Below, piece after piece: positions 45,003 to 55,671 of a stretch of DNA of 64,000 nucleotides. A program made the position numbers and the translations under genes. The first letter of the stretch is position 1; each line of letters opens with the position of its first letter. The stretch lies in assembly GCA_034359265.1 (NCBI GenBank), contig CP136892.1, forward strand, positions 87,288,001 through 87,352,000, read 5' to 3'. This DNA comes from Canna indica (lineage: Eukaryota; Streptophyta; Magnoliopsida; Zingiberales; Cannaceae). Under the pieces are notes generated by a model. It did not search any database. It worked only from the letters and a program-made list of their open reading frames with translations, and was not told where the DNA came from.

Positions 45003-46910
45003 CATGGTGTCATACCTTCAGGGACTGGGAAAGATGAATTGCTCTTGCAGCAACAGGTGACAAGATTATCAAATCTTGACCTCAGTCGTAATTTTCTTTT
45101 CGGTGACTTGGCTTCTTGGCTTTTGCATATGACGACTAATTATCATAACTCATCAAAATTTTCCAACTTAAAATATTTGGATATGTCTCATAATAACCTA
45201 CATGGTAATTTGTCGGAGCTCCACTTTGCCGAGCTAACCAGATTACAGGCCTTAGTCTTGTCTGCCAATTCCGAATTGACCATAAATTTAGTAGATAAAA
45301 ACTGGATCCCTCCATTCCAACTCAAGTCCATTGGACTTGCTTCTTGTGTGTTGGGTCCTCAATTTCCTAGATGGCTTCGCTCACAAAAATTCATTTTGGA
45401 TTTGGATTTATTTAATTCAAGCATAGATGACACTTTGCCCGATTGGTTGTGGACCATTTTTTCTCCCAACACCACTAGTATAAATCTCTCAAATAATAGG
45501 ATACGTGGGAACCTACCAATTTCCTTGACAAATTTGACAAATTTATACTATTTTAACTTGAGTTGTAATCTATTTAATGGATCAATTCCTCTTCTGCCAC
45601 CTACTCTGCATTTGCTAGATCTATCCAATAATTCTTTATCAGGATTACTACCATCAATCTTTCCATCAAGCCTATGTTTCCTAATCCTATCATCTAATTA
45701 TATTAATGGGAGCATGCCACTCGAGTTGTGCAATTTGGAGGATCTCGAGGTTCTAAATCTAGAGAACAACAAAATATCAGGAGAAATCCCTCGATGTTAG
45801 GGAGAAGCAACCGGAAATCTTCTATATATCAACTTGGGTAATAATAACCTCTCGGGAGAGGTTCCTAGTGCTATGGGAAACTTCGTCCAACTTCAACTGT
45901 TGCAACTGAACAACAATAGTCTTCATGGTCTTATTCCATATATTGTCAATGAAAAATTGCAGTTCATTAAATTTTCTTGATATTGGAGAGAACAAATTAT
46001 CAGGCAACATACCATCATGGATTGGACAGAGCTTTCCACTTCTACAAGTACTTCGATTGTGTTCAAATATGTTTTCTGGCAATATTCCTACCGAGCTTGG
46101 ACGGTTGAGCCATCTTCAAATCATCGACTTGCCAACAACAAACTATCAGGCCTTATTCCACCCTCCATTGGCAACTTCAATGAAATAATCAACACGTCAG
46201 AGACAATGGTTTCCACAAAATTCGGTTTTGTTGTTAATGGTGATATTCTATCATACTACTTCTATCCAATGGAAAGTATAAGTATTAACACAAAGGGATG
46301 AACGAATAGCTATTCAACTATTCTCCAATATGTGAAGAGCATTGACCTTTCCAACAATAATTTGTTTGGAAATGTACCTCAAAGAATAGGAGCTCTTTTA
46401 GGCCTCCAAAATTTGAATCTATCAGGGAACAATTTACAAGGAGAGATTCTTGATTCTATTGGCAACATGAAATCTCTAGAGTCTCTAGATCTATCATTCA
46501 ATAAGCTATCCGGCATCATTCCTCAAAGCTTGTCCCAGTTGAATTCTTTGGAGCACTTGAACATGTCATACAATAATTTTTCTGGACAAATACCATCAGG
46601 AAATCAACTTCAAACCCTTGTTGATCCTTCTATTTATGTGGGCAACACCTACCTCTGTGGACCTCCACTTAGCAAGAGCTGCTCAATTAATGACAAGAAT
46701 GCTACAAAGGAGGCTAATTATTCAGAGAAATCAAGGCATTATCTTAGCATGATAGTGGGCTTTGTGGTTGGACTATGGAGTGTATTTGTCATCCTGTTAT
46801 TCAAGAACGATTGGAGGGTATTTTACTTTCGGTTGATTGACAAAATCTATGATGAAATTTATGTGCAAATTGTAGTTGTTGATGCTCCATTTATGAGAAA
46901 ATGGTGCTGA
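45003..46910 (+). pseudogene. psiRLP5: 5'-truncated RLP
   Basis: Homology begins at GGTGTCATACCTTCAGGGA, in mid-LRR, directly after LINE sequence; the signal peptide, N-cap and first LRRs are missing. Lesions: deletion of an LRR segment near 45030; TAG at 45798-45800 (GEIPRC-stop); a 4-nt insertion near 45940 (CATATATTG for CATTG); a 1-nt deletion at about 46130 (GACTTGCC for GACTTTGCC); and CGA to TGA at 46299-46301. From 46332 the frame is open through the last LRRs, C-cap (YLCGPPLSKSCS), membrane helix and tail to 46910, ending MRKWC instead of MRKLNG. This is the subtype from which psiRLP2's C-terminus derives. Confidence 0.92.
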
Positions 46911-47332
46911 ACAATAAATCTAGTGTGGTGAAGATGGTTGTATCAATCAATTAATCGCACTTTAATTATTTTTTATGTGATCACTTGCAGCTTTCTTTAT
47001 TCGTTGCTTTAATTATTATTTTTTGTAGAATAAATGAGGATTTTTATACATAAAATTAATTAATTGAGGAGATGCGATGATTAAAACTTTGAATGTGATA
47101 GTTTATATTCTCAACTCACACATGAATGGGATATTAAAACATTGGGTAAATCACACGGAACCCCCCTCGACTATAGTCAATGTGCGCAAAGACTACCTAA
47201 ACTACCAAGTGTGCACAGAATCCCCCGTGACTACACTTTTTGTTCAAATAACCTCCCTCCGTTAGCAGGTTCGTTAGTAACGTAACAGAATAACTTCCAC
47301 GTGCGCAGAACCCCCCTCCCCCAGTGCCACGT
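46911..47332. other. psiRLP5 3' flank and start of an inserted repeat
   Basis: The donor region is decayed (GATGGTTGTATCAATC). From about 47146 (GGGTAAATCACACGGAACCC) unrelated sequence begins, probably a plant repeat that includes the foldback next to it. No gene. Confidence 0.45.
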
Positions 47333-47804
47333 GGCAGCATCTCCATCATCCATCTCATCTGACGGTCACAACTTCTTCTACCTATCCCCTTGCCCTAGAC
47401 ATCGTCGCTGCCACCACCACCACCTCCTCCTCCTCTAGATCTCCTCAAGGAGGAGGAGGAGGAGATGGTGGTGGTGGCGGTGGTGGGAGATCTAGAGGAG
47501 GAGGAGAAGGAGAAGGAGGAGGAGGTGGTGGCGATGGGAGGAGGAGGAGGTGGAGGTTGTGGTGGTGGTGGTGGCAATGGGAGGAGGAGGAGGAGGTGGT
47601 GGTGGTGGTGGGAGATCTAGAGGAGGAGGAGAAAGAGGAGGAGATGGTGGTGGTGGTGGCGATGGGAGGAGGAGGAGGAGGTGGTGGTGGTAACGATGGG
47701 AGGAGGAGGTGGTGGTGGTGGCGGCGGCGGCGATATCTAGGGCAAGGGGATAGGTAGAAGAAGAAGTTGTAATCGTCGGATGAGATGGATGGTGGAGATG
47801 CTAT
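47333..47804. repeat. Foldback with GGA/GGT core
   Basis: Arms of about 67 bp at 47333-47399 and 47736-47804 are inverted copies of each other (GCATCTCCA(T/C)CATCCATCTC ... CCCTTGCCCTAGA). Between them lie roughly 300 bp of GGA and GGT triplets, almost purely G/A/T on the plus strand, plus a short CCTCCTCCTCCTCTAGATCTCC/GGAGGAGG turn near 47425-47465. Frames on both strands (poly-Pro or poly-Gly/Trp/Glu) come from the triplets. Confidence 0.85.
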
Positions 47805-48844
47805 CACAATTAATAACTAAGTTTTTATAGATATTGATGATAAATTAATATTGTTACGATCTCTTTGATTGGATAACTAACCCACTAATTTCATAGGTCA
47901 ACCTATTGGCCTAATTAAAATGTTCAAGCTAAAATTGATGGTAATACACTCATCAAATTTTATAAGTCAACACCTTGAATATACTCCCTATGTAGACTAG
48001 ACTGAAGTATTACATATATATAATACGTAAGCTAACTATAAGGCAATGTATATAATTACATCCCTGCTTAACTTGTACACGATTTTGCAGATGGGCAGGA
48101 GAGGTTTAGCATGCATGTAATAATATTGTCAATGTATAAAATAATATTGTTTCATATACTATTAGCTATATATATATAAAATTAAATTGCATAAATATAT
48201 TCTCTTTAGAGTTATAAGTTTCTTGCTTATCTCTTCCTCCGGTTTCAAAATGAAGTCCACTCAATGGAAGTGAATTGAGTGGATCTAGACTGAATTGCTT
48301 TGTAATGATGTCATTGAAAGCTTTTTTTTCCGTAAAGATATATAGAAATTAAGGAGTGGGCAATTGCGCGCTTGAAATTTATCAATTAATCCCACTTCAA
48401 TTCTTTCAGTTTCACTTCCAGCTTTCTATATTCCTTACTTTTACACTGCAGGTTTTCTACAAAGTGTTTGAAATTATATTGAAATCCCTACTCTGTTGAA
48501 GATATATTGATCATATAACTAATATACCTGTACATGTATATATCTTGCAGATAGGCAGAAGACGTTTAGCTGGAAACATATATTGAACATATATGGATTT
48601 ATGATCAGTAAAATGCAGATAAGGAAGAAGTGAGTTTGATGATCAGTAAAATGCAGCAAGAACCTCAAACGCAACTAATGCAGAAATAGATTGTGTTTGT
48701 AGTCGCTTCAGTTTTTTGTTGTAATTTGGGCTTGTAAATTGTATACATGTGAAACTGCTCAGTAAAACGGAGGAAGCAGAATATTAACAAGAAAGCTTTC
48801 CCTAAAAAAAAGAGGAGAGTTGCAGTGAAGGAATCAGACTATCG
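47805..48844 (+). other. RLP 3'-exon relics
   Basis: Two acceptor-plus-exon relics are present: TTTTGCAG|ATGGGCAGGAGAGG at 48093 and CTTGCAG|ATAGGCAGAAGACG at 48551. This shows that two RLP 3' ends were once here, one probably that of psiRLP5. No gene seen. Confidence 0.55.
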
Positions 48845-49183
48845 GTGATACTTTTGAAAGTTACAAATACATGGGAAAACCAAATTAATGACAATTAATT
48901 ACAAATATTTGTTATTTGTTATGGGAAAACAAACATATATATGTTGCCTCTGGAATATATATATTTGCCTAATATATTTCTCAGAACTTGCATGGCTTCT
49001 GAATGCCTTTGTTTGGGAATCAGGTTGCTGCTCAAATTGATTTTTCATTGGCCCATGCATATGGTGAGGAAGACATGTCTACTCAAACTTCTCTAGTTAG
49101 CTCTTCAATAATGATATGAACAACACTAACAGAAAAATTAATCCTTATTAACTACTAGTTTATTTGTCTTAATTTGACGGCTT

Positions 49184-50340
49184 AATTATATTTTTGGTCT
49201 CTCAAAATATCATATTTTTTCCGTTTGATCCCTCTCACCTCTAGGCCAGAGGAGGGAGGTCTCGGCATTATTGATTTATCCTCTCACAACCGCTCTCGAC
49301 TCGGATTTGGAGACTATTATAGTCGTCTGGCATTCCCTGGCAGGATATTATTCTCAGCCTTTTTCCCAATATTGCATCTATTGGGCTCCTCCGCCCGTCA
49401 GGGTCTTTCACCGATCTGGAGAGGTATTTGTAGTCTTTTTGACTTTTTTTTCTATTTCTCTGAGATACGTGGCAGGGGAGAACTCTTCTTTCATCCTTGG
49501 CTTAACTGAGTCTAATTAAAAGACAAGTATTTGTTGCTCTTTTCTGCCGCACTCTCTAAGGATTTGTCCATCTCTGAGGCCAAAGTCGATGACTCTTCGG
49601 GTTTGGTTCACAGTTGGAGCAACCAGTTTAGGCACTTGGTCCCATCCAGCCTCATCAGGAATTTGCTTACTGATTTGGCGCCCTTTAACCATTGTTCGGG
49701 TTCTGATCAGATTATTTGGAAATGGACTGCATCCGACCTCTTTTCAACAAGCTCTCTCTATCGGTTTTTGAGCTTTCGGGGGGTTAGTAGCCCCAAGACT
49801 AAGTTTATCTAGCAGAAGGCTTGTCCCCCGGCTGTCTCCCTGCACAGCTGGCTCGTGGAGAAAGAACGCCTCTTGACCAAAGACATATTGCTATCCCGCA
49901 ACATCCAGGTCCCCCTCTCGTGTATTCTTTGCAGCGGTCATGATGAATTCCACTCACACCTATTTCGTGATTGTTCCTACACTCGACGACGTTGGGGTGT
50001 TTTTATTAGATTGCTCCTGCTTTCCCCTTTTCACTCGATTTCAAGCCTTGGGATGACCAATCCTCATGGAGTCTAGGAGAAGCTCGGAAATTATTTCGTC
50101 TAGTAATGATCTGCAGGTCTAAGAGTGGCATGAAAGAAATCTTAGGGTTTTCGATAACAACTATCGCTCATTCTCAAAACTTGCCTCTGCCGCTGCGGCT
50201 TTGGTCTCCTTGTTACCCTAAAAGGGTGTTGGAGAACCCCTAGCCCGTCATTGTAGTTTTTTGTGCACTTACTTTGTATCATGTTCTCCCCCATCTTCAC
50301 TCCTCTTAAATTGAATATATGTTTCTTTGTTTTTTAAAAA
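49184..50340 (+). mobile_element. LINE 3' portion (RT end and zf-RVT domain)
   Basis: One frame, with stops, covers RPEEGGLGIIDL, PIWRGICSLFDFF, FHPWLN, SSGLVHSWSNQFR, IIWKWTASDLFSTSSLYRF and the zinc-binding domain CILCSGHDEFHSHLFRDC. Stops include TGA at 49507-49509 and TAG at 49810-49812, where a Trp codon is usual. The element ends with a TTTAAAAAA-type tail at about 50330-50340. It is truncated at the 5' side. Confidence 0.82.
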
Positions 50341-50492
50341 ATGATACTTTTCAAAGTTACAAAATACATGGGAAAACCAAATGACAATTAATTGCTAATA
50401 TTTGTTATTTGTTATGGGAAAACAAACAAATATATGTTGCCTCTGGAATATATATTTTTGCCACATATATTTCTCAAAACTTGCATGGCTTC

Positions 50493-51308
50493 TTTTTTGA
50501 AATAAGATGTGAGGCTGAGGTTACACCATACATTTCATTAGATTTGAAATGTACATTCGTGCTAAGATACCAACACAGGCCTGTATCAAGGCAACCAAAC
50601 AAGAATCTAAAAAGAAAGCTTCAAGTGGTCGCTAGATCACCCGGGGCAACATAAATAGCCTAAATAAAAGAGCGGTTAAGCCAATTCACAACTCCTAATC
50701 ATGCCCCCCCCACCCCACCCCCACCCCCCCCCCCAAACGCTGCCATCCTGAATCCAAGTCCAAAAATTGTGAGCCAACTTTACCATAGCCTCCACCCCTC
50801 CATGGTTTCCATTAAAGATCACATCGTTTCAGACCGTCCATGAACTCCAACACCATATCATATAAGCCAAAGTTCGAGTCACATTCCAACCGTCCACCTC
50901 GGCAGGTGAAACCGAAATCACCTTGAAAGCCTCTAGATTGATCTTCCCCAAGAATTCCCGCCACCCATTGCTTAGAAGTTGACAAAGGGTGAAAAAAATG
51001 TTGGACCGACTCATTTGTATTCTTGCAAAAGACACACTATGTGTCCACAATGGGGCAATCATGCTTAATTAATAGGTCTTTGATTTGGAGCCTTTCTCTA
51101 AGTGCTAACCAAAGACGATTTTAATTTTCAACATATCCTGTCCCCTCCAAATATTACCTGATCTTTGAAGAATTTCTTTAATTTTTTTTAAAAACAAAGA
51201 TAGAAAATCACAATAGATAATCATACTAGGAATCAAATCCTAAATTTCTAGGTAACTTACAACATGTTGCTACCAACTGTGCTACCCGCAGTTGGCAAGC
51301 CTTTCTCT
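50493..51308 (-). mobile_element. 5'-truncated LINE with 15-bp target duplication
   Basis: AACTTGCATGGCTTC flanks both sides exactly (50478-50492 and 51309-51323). The poly-A end shows as TTTTTT at 50493. On the minus strand a decayed zf-RVT domain (CVFCKNTNESVQHFF) is readable at about 50830-51060. The insert also contains a C-rich run at 50705-50735. Confidence 0.92.
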
Positions 51309-51506
51309 AACTTGCATGGCTTCTGAATGCCTTTGTTTGGGAATTATCAGGTTGCTGCTCAAATTGATTTTTCATTGACCCATGCATATGGTGAGGAAAA
51401 CATGTGTACTCAAATATCTCTAGTTAGCTCTCCAGCAATGATATGAATAATTATAAAAAATTAATCCTTATTAACTACTAGTTTATTTATCTTAATTTGA
51501 CTAAAT

Positions 51507-52139
51507 ACCGATATATAAATACTAGAATATTTATTTATTTATTATATTCAAAAAATAAAAATAAAATAGATTTGTTATACAAAATTTGTTTTTGCATGAA
51601 AATATTATTTCTTTTTTTATTTTAATATAAAATTTAAAGTACTTAATATGTATATATTTAAATCTTTAAATTAAAAAATTAATCAGAAGTATTATATATA
51701 GGTATTTATGCAATATCCGAAAAATTTCTATGGAGTCCCTCCTATAAGTGAACCTAGGATCATTTATACTGAACCTGAAGTAAGAGTGAACATATATTGC
51801 AAACGAGTGAACCTAGCATTTTCACTCCATGTTCAATATTAATGATCATAGGTTCAATGTTAGTGAACCTAGATTCACTGATAGGAGAGGCTCCATAAAA
51901 GTTTTATTCGCAATATCCTCTATTTTCACCGGCATAGAGAAAGAACACTGTTCCATTTCGAATTCTCATCCTAATGCATTTAATTAAGATAGTTTAAATA
52001 TATTTAATTTTTTATAGTTTCACTTATTGTAGTTACTCACCTTAAATGAGGTTTTTGGAAAAAAAATATTTGTGTTTTATCAAAAATAAGATGAGTAACC
52101 AAAATAAAATAATTTCCAATTTTCAGAAATAAATTAAAT
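51507..52139. other. No gene seen
   Basis: AT-rich. Around 51730-51900 there is a short imperfect inverted pair (CCTCCTATAAGTGAACCTAGG against GAACCTAGATTCACTGATAGGAGAGG), probably a small old MITE. Nothing else. Confidence 0.4.
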
Positions 52140-52941
52140 AATATAAATTCTTGGACAATTACTAATTTACTATTAAAAGACTTTGAATTTTAAGTCGTCT
52201 AAATTGTCTTGTAATTGAATGCATCATCTACTAAAAGATTTCGAGTTTTAAGTCGTGTAAATTGTCAAGTAATCGAAAGCATCACATCACTTTGAAATGG
52301 TAATTTTAAAGAAATACAATTTGAAATTCAATTACTTATATATAAACAAGCAAAGGTGACTTATTTTGAGAAATAACAATAATAAAATCTTAATCTCATA
52401 CTAGATGAATTCAACTATATGAATTCTCTATCTCCAGACCATTATATCCAAGGCTAGATCCACAACTATACCTAGTAAATATATATAGATCATTAGACTT
52501 TATTTATCTTCATATAATTTTAGGACTACATTTATTATTCTTTCTATCTTTTACTAATAAACTATCATAATAAGCTATAAATAGAAAGATGACGTACATC
52601 CATGCATTTTACTCTTTGGTTATATATATATAAACATATAATTAATGGATAAAGTAAGCTTTTGAATCACGCAGTGACTTGAAGAAGACTTTGACTTTTA
52701 TGTCGTGCATGTAAAATGTCACCTAGCTAGTTAAACACCTCAAATAATTTTTAAATTATATATTTAAAGCATTATCTCTGATAATGATAGAGTTTGATTT
52801 TTGTCATTTAGGTATACATAGACAGGCAAATAATTTACATGTATTTAATTATGACCACGAATAGTATATATGACTTGGAAATTTTAATAAGAATCTCAGG
52901 AAGAATTTTCTACTTTTGTTACTTTGCCGAGCAAATTAATT

Positions 52942-52980
<39 letters not shown>

Positions 52981-53290
52981 AATTAAGAGTTCCCCACGTA
53001 CCTTTCATTTTCATGACAGATTAAATGAGATAAATCCTCTGACAATAACTCCTAAAAGACTTCAAAATTTATAAGCTGCGTAAATTATAAATTGTCATAT
53101 AGTCAAAAGCGTCACCTCCTAAAAGACTTTGAAATTTTAGCCGTGTAAATTGTGGTATAATCGAAAGCGTCACATTATTTTAAAATGATCATTAATTCTA
53201 AAATAATACACTTTGAATTTCAATTACTTATACATAGACAAGTAGAGATGACTTGTTTTGAGAAGCAACAATAACAAAATCTTAATTTCA
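52140..53290 (+). repeat. Orphan array of RLP upstream modules
   Basis: At least five copies or part-copies of the module that precedes RLP genes elsewhere lie here: about 52184, 52228, 52680, 53050 and 53116. Examples are AAAAGACTTTGAATTTTAAGTCGT and TTGAATTTCAATTACTTATACATAGACAAG. No RLP coding sequence follows before 59505. A TA microsatellite is at 52944-52978. Confidence 0.65.
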
Positions 53291-54123
53291 TAGTAGGTGG
53301 AATCGACTATATATATGGACTCTTTATCTTCAAATCGTTCTGTTCAATGCTACAATGACGAGCATAGATGATTGTCTCTTCTCGAGGAGTTGATGCCTTA
53401 AGCAAGTTTGTGGAGCCCACTGCTTGAGTCATGTACCTCCGAAGTTGGTTAGATCTATACAATGAGAGCCATTCAAGTCGAGCCCGATGGAGGTGCATCT
53501 ACCCTAGTTGGCTCTAATTCAACTCCATCGTATAATTAACATGGAACAATATATTACATTCATAATAATTTAATTTAATTTCAAACAATATAGAAGACAA
53601 GGTTATATATATATATATATATCATACCATGCTATTTCAATCTAAAATGGTAGTTGCTGTATAAAATTAAAACCATGACTTACTATTAAAAAATAAAATA
53701 AAAATAAAAACATAACAACTATTAATGGAAATAAAACTAAAATTTTTGATTTTATTAATTAATCTATAATATACAAGTAATATATAACTAAAATTATATA
53801 ACTAATATATATATATAACTAATATATATATATATATAATATTATATTTGATGTATTTTAATATTATTACTGTATCAAAATCATGTATAATTATAATATA
53901 ATATAATATTGATGTGATATTATAATTAAAATGTAGATTGTTGAATCAAATAAAATATGAAAAGTTAATACCTTAAATATATGTTGTAATTTACTCACTT
54001 TCATTTAAACATGTTTTTTTAAAAAATAAAAGAAATTTAATTTAAGCGTAATTTTTAACTTGAACTCTTTTTTTTTGCATAAATCAAGCAATATATAATC
54101 AAAATAGTACCAATAACTTTAAA
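53291..54123. other. No gene seen
   Basis: AT-rich. Short frames near 53307-53498 show no domain. TA runs near 53604-53620 and 53806-53838. Confidence 0.4.
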
Positions 54124-54126
54124 ATA

Positions 54127-54457
54127 CACTGCTACAAAAAAATAGACTTTTAGCAATAAATTGATTACTAATAAATTAATTTATTGATATTACCAATAAA
54201 TATACAAATATATAATTTGTTGGTATTGCTAACAAAATTACCAATACATTTGTTGGTAATTATCAATAAATGTATTTTTATCCATTGGTAATATCAACGA
54301 ACATTGTAATATACGTTACAATGTCGGTTGGTAATACATAGCAGAGTATTACCAACATATTTACTAATGGATAATCTATTGGTAATGATATTACTAATAG
54401 ATTTTTGATTATTATCAACGGATTTAATCCGTTGATAATACCTTATTTTTTGTAGTG
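54127..54457. mobile_element. Non-autonomous CACTA (En/Spm) element, 331 bp
   Basis: Ends CACTGCTACAAAAAAATA and TATTTTTTGTAGTG (inverse CACTACAAAAAATA; the left end has an extra GC). Flanked by the 3-bp direct repeat ATA (54124-54126 and 54458-54460). The interior is full of subterminal TTGGTAAT/ATTACCAA motifs in both orientations, typical of transposase-binding ends of this superfamily. No coding capacity. Confidence 0.9.
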
Positions 54458-54590
54458 ATATAAATCGATTCAGAATTAGATTTCAAAAATATTTTTTCTC
54501 ATATTAAAATGTTCCAAATTTAAGAATAATAATATGTTGATCCGCATAATAGAATTGGCAAAAATATCTTTTTTGTGCAATTTCATATTT

Positions 54591-54594
<4 letters not shown>

Positions 54595-54647
<53 letters not shown>
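54595..54647. repeat. TA microsatellite
   Basis: About 26 TA dinucleotides in a row. Confidence 0.95.
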
Positions 54648-54649
<2 letters not shown>

Positions 54650-54837
54650 AACTTTGAGATTTTATGGCCGATTCTTTTATTTGTTCTAATTGAATCAAGT
54701 AATAACATATTTATCTCAATTGTATAGTACCGTCTAATTTTAGTCAGCAACCCGTTAAATTGATAACGATGCGTGCTAATGTCTAATAAAAAAACATTTT
54801 TTTAATTAATTAATAACTTGATACTCTCTATCATCAT

Positions 54838-55269
54838 TAGGGGTGGCAAAATGGGTCAATCCGCAATTAGCGAGCCAGAAATTGGCGGCCCAGCTCGGTC
54901 CACGATATTTTGCGGGCCGCTCGGCCCGGCCCGCGAGTCCGCAAAATTTTGCAAATTTTTTTTCACAAAATTATGTTTTTTATACTCATTATATTCGGTC
55001 CAACATCACTGATTCATCGCTGGGCTTAACATTAAACACATTCAAATGAAATGATTCGTAGGAATGACATTCAAGGCAAAATATACACATTAGGGAGTTA
55101 GGGTTTCAAAATTAAAATATTAAATCAATTTAATTTTTTAATGCATGCGGGCCTAACGGTCCGGCCCGGCCTAATAAATTTATCGGGCTAATTTTTTTGC
55201 CCCGACTCATAGTTATCGAGTCGTACTTTGTACCGTGCTATCATATCGTGCTCATTTTTGCCGAGTCTA
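54838..55269. mobile_element. Decayed hAT-like MITE upstream of EMG1
   Basis: Starts TAGGGGTGGCAAAATGGGTC; the right end TCATTTTTGCCGAGTCTA is a decayed inverse. The flanks ATCATCAT (54830-54837) and GTCATCAT (55270-55277) agree at 7 of 8 positions. The interior has GGCCCGGCC motifs like the other GC-rich MITEs in the window. Confidence 0.55.
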
Positions 55270-55671
55270 GTCATCATCGTCGGCTAATTTTTTTAATTAA
55301 AGAAAGCCATGTCAACCGACAAAAGGAAATGCTGACATGGCTCTCTTTAATTTAAAAAATTAATAAGCAAGCCGAGAGTGATAAGAGGAATTTTTAGGGT
55401 TATTTGTAATTAATTTAAAAATTATTTTTTTATTATATGTCAGCGAATTACATCATTAGTTTAACATGAAAATTTGACGACGAATACAATTAAAGCAAAT
55501 ATGTTTGAACCTAATTCAATTGCAACGAATAAAAAAATTAATTAGAGTTGCGAAAAAACTTCAAAGTACATAATTTAGCTGCGTACAAAACCCTAACTCG
55601 GCCTTTGGCCGCCCCTACCTCTCTGCGTGCGTCTTCACAATCTTACCCCTTCGATCGGCGTCAGTGGCAAG

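Larger units (their letters stand above)
48845..51506 (+). repeat. Direct repeat (48845-49183 and 50341-51506) carrying LINE pieces
   Basis: About 340 bp starting TACTTTTGAAAGTTACAAATACATGG recurs from 50341. The second copy is split by a LINE at 50493-51308 and resumes at 51309 to about 51506 (GTTTATTTATCTTAATTTGAC). A LINE in plus orientation lies between the copies. Confidence 0.85.

Noticed and set aside
44904..45800. A new LINE-LRR fusion protein
   Set aside because: The LINE part is read in the wrong frame and the frame ends at a premature stop, so it is a by-product of a junction.
47395..47807. Poly-Pro/Ser/His and Gly/Trp-rich frames
   Set aside because: Encoded by GGA/GGT triplets of the foldback on either strand.
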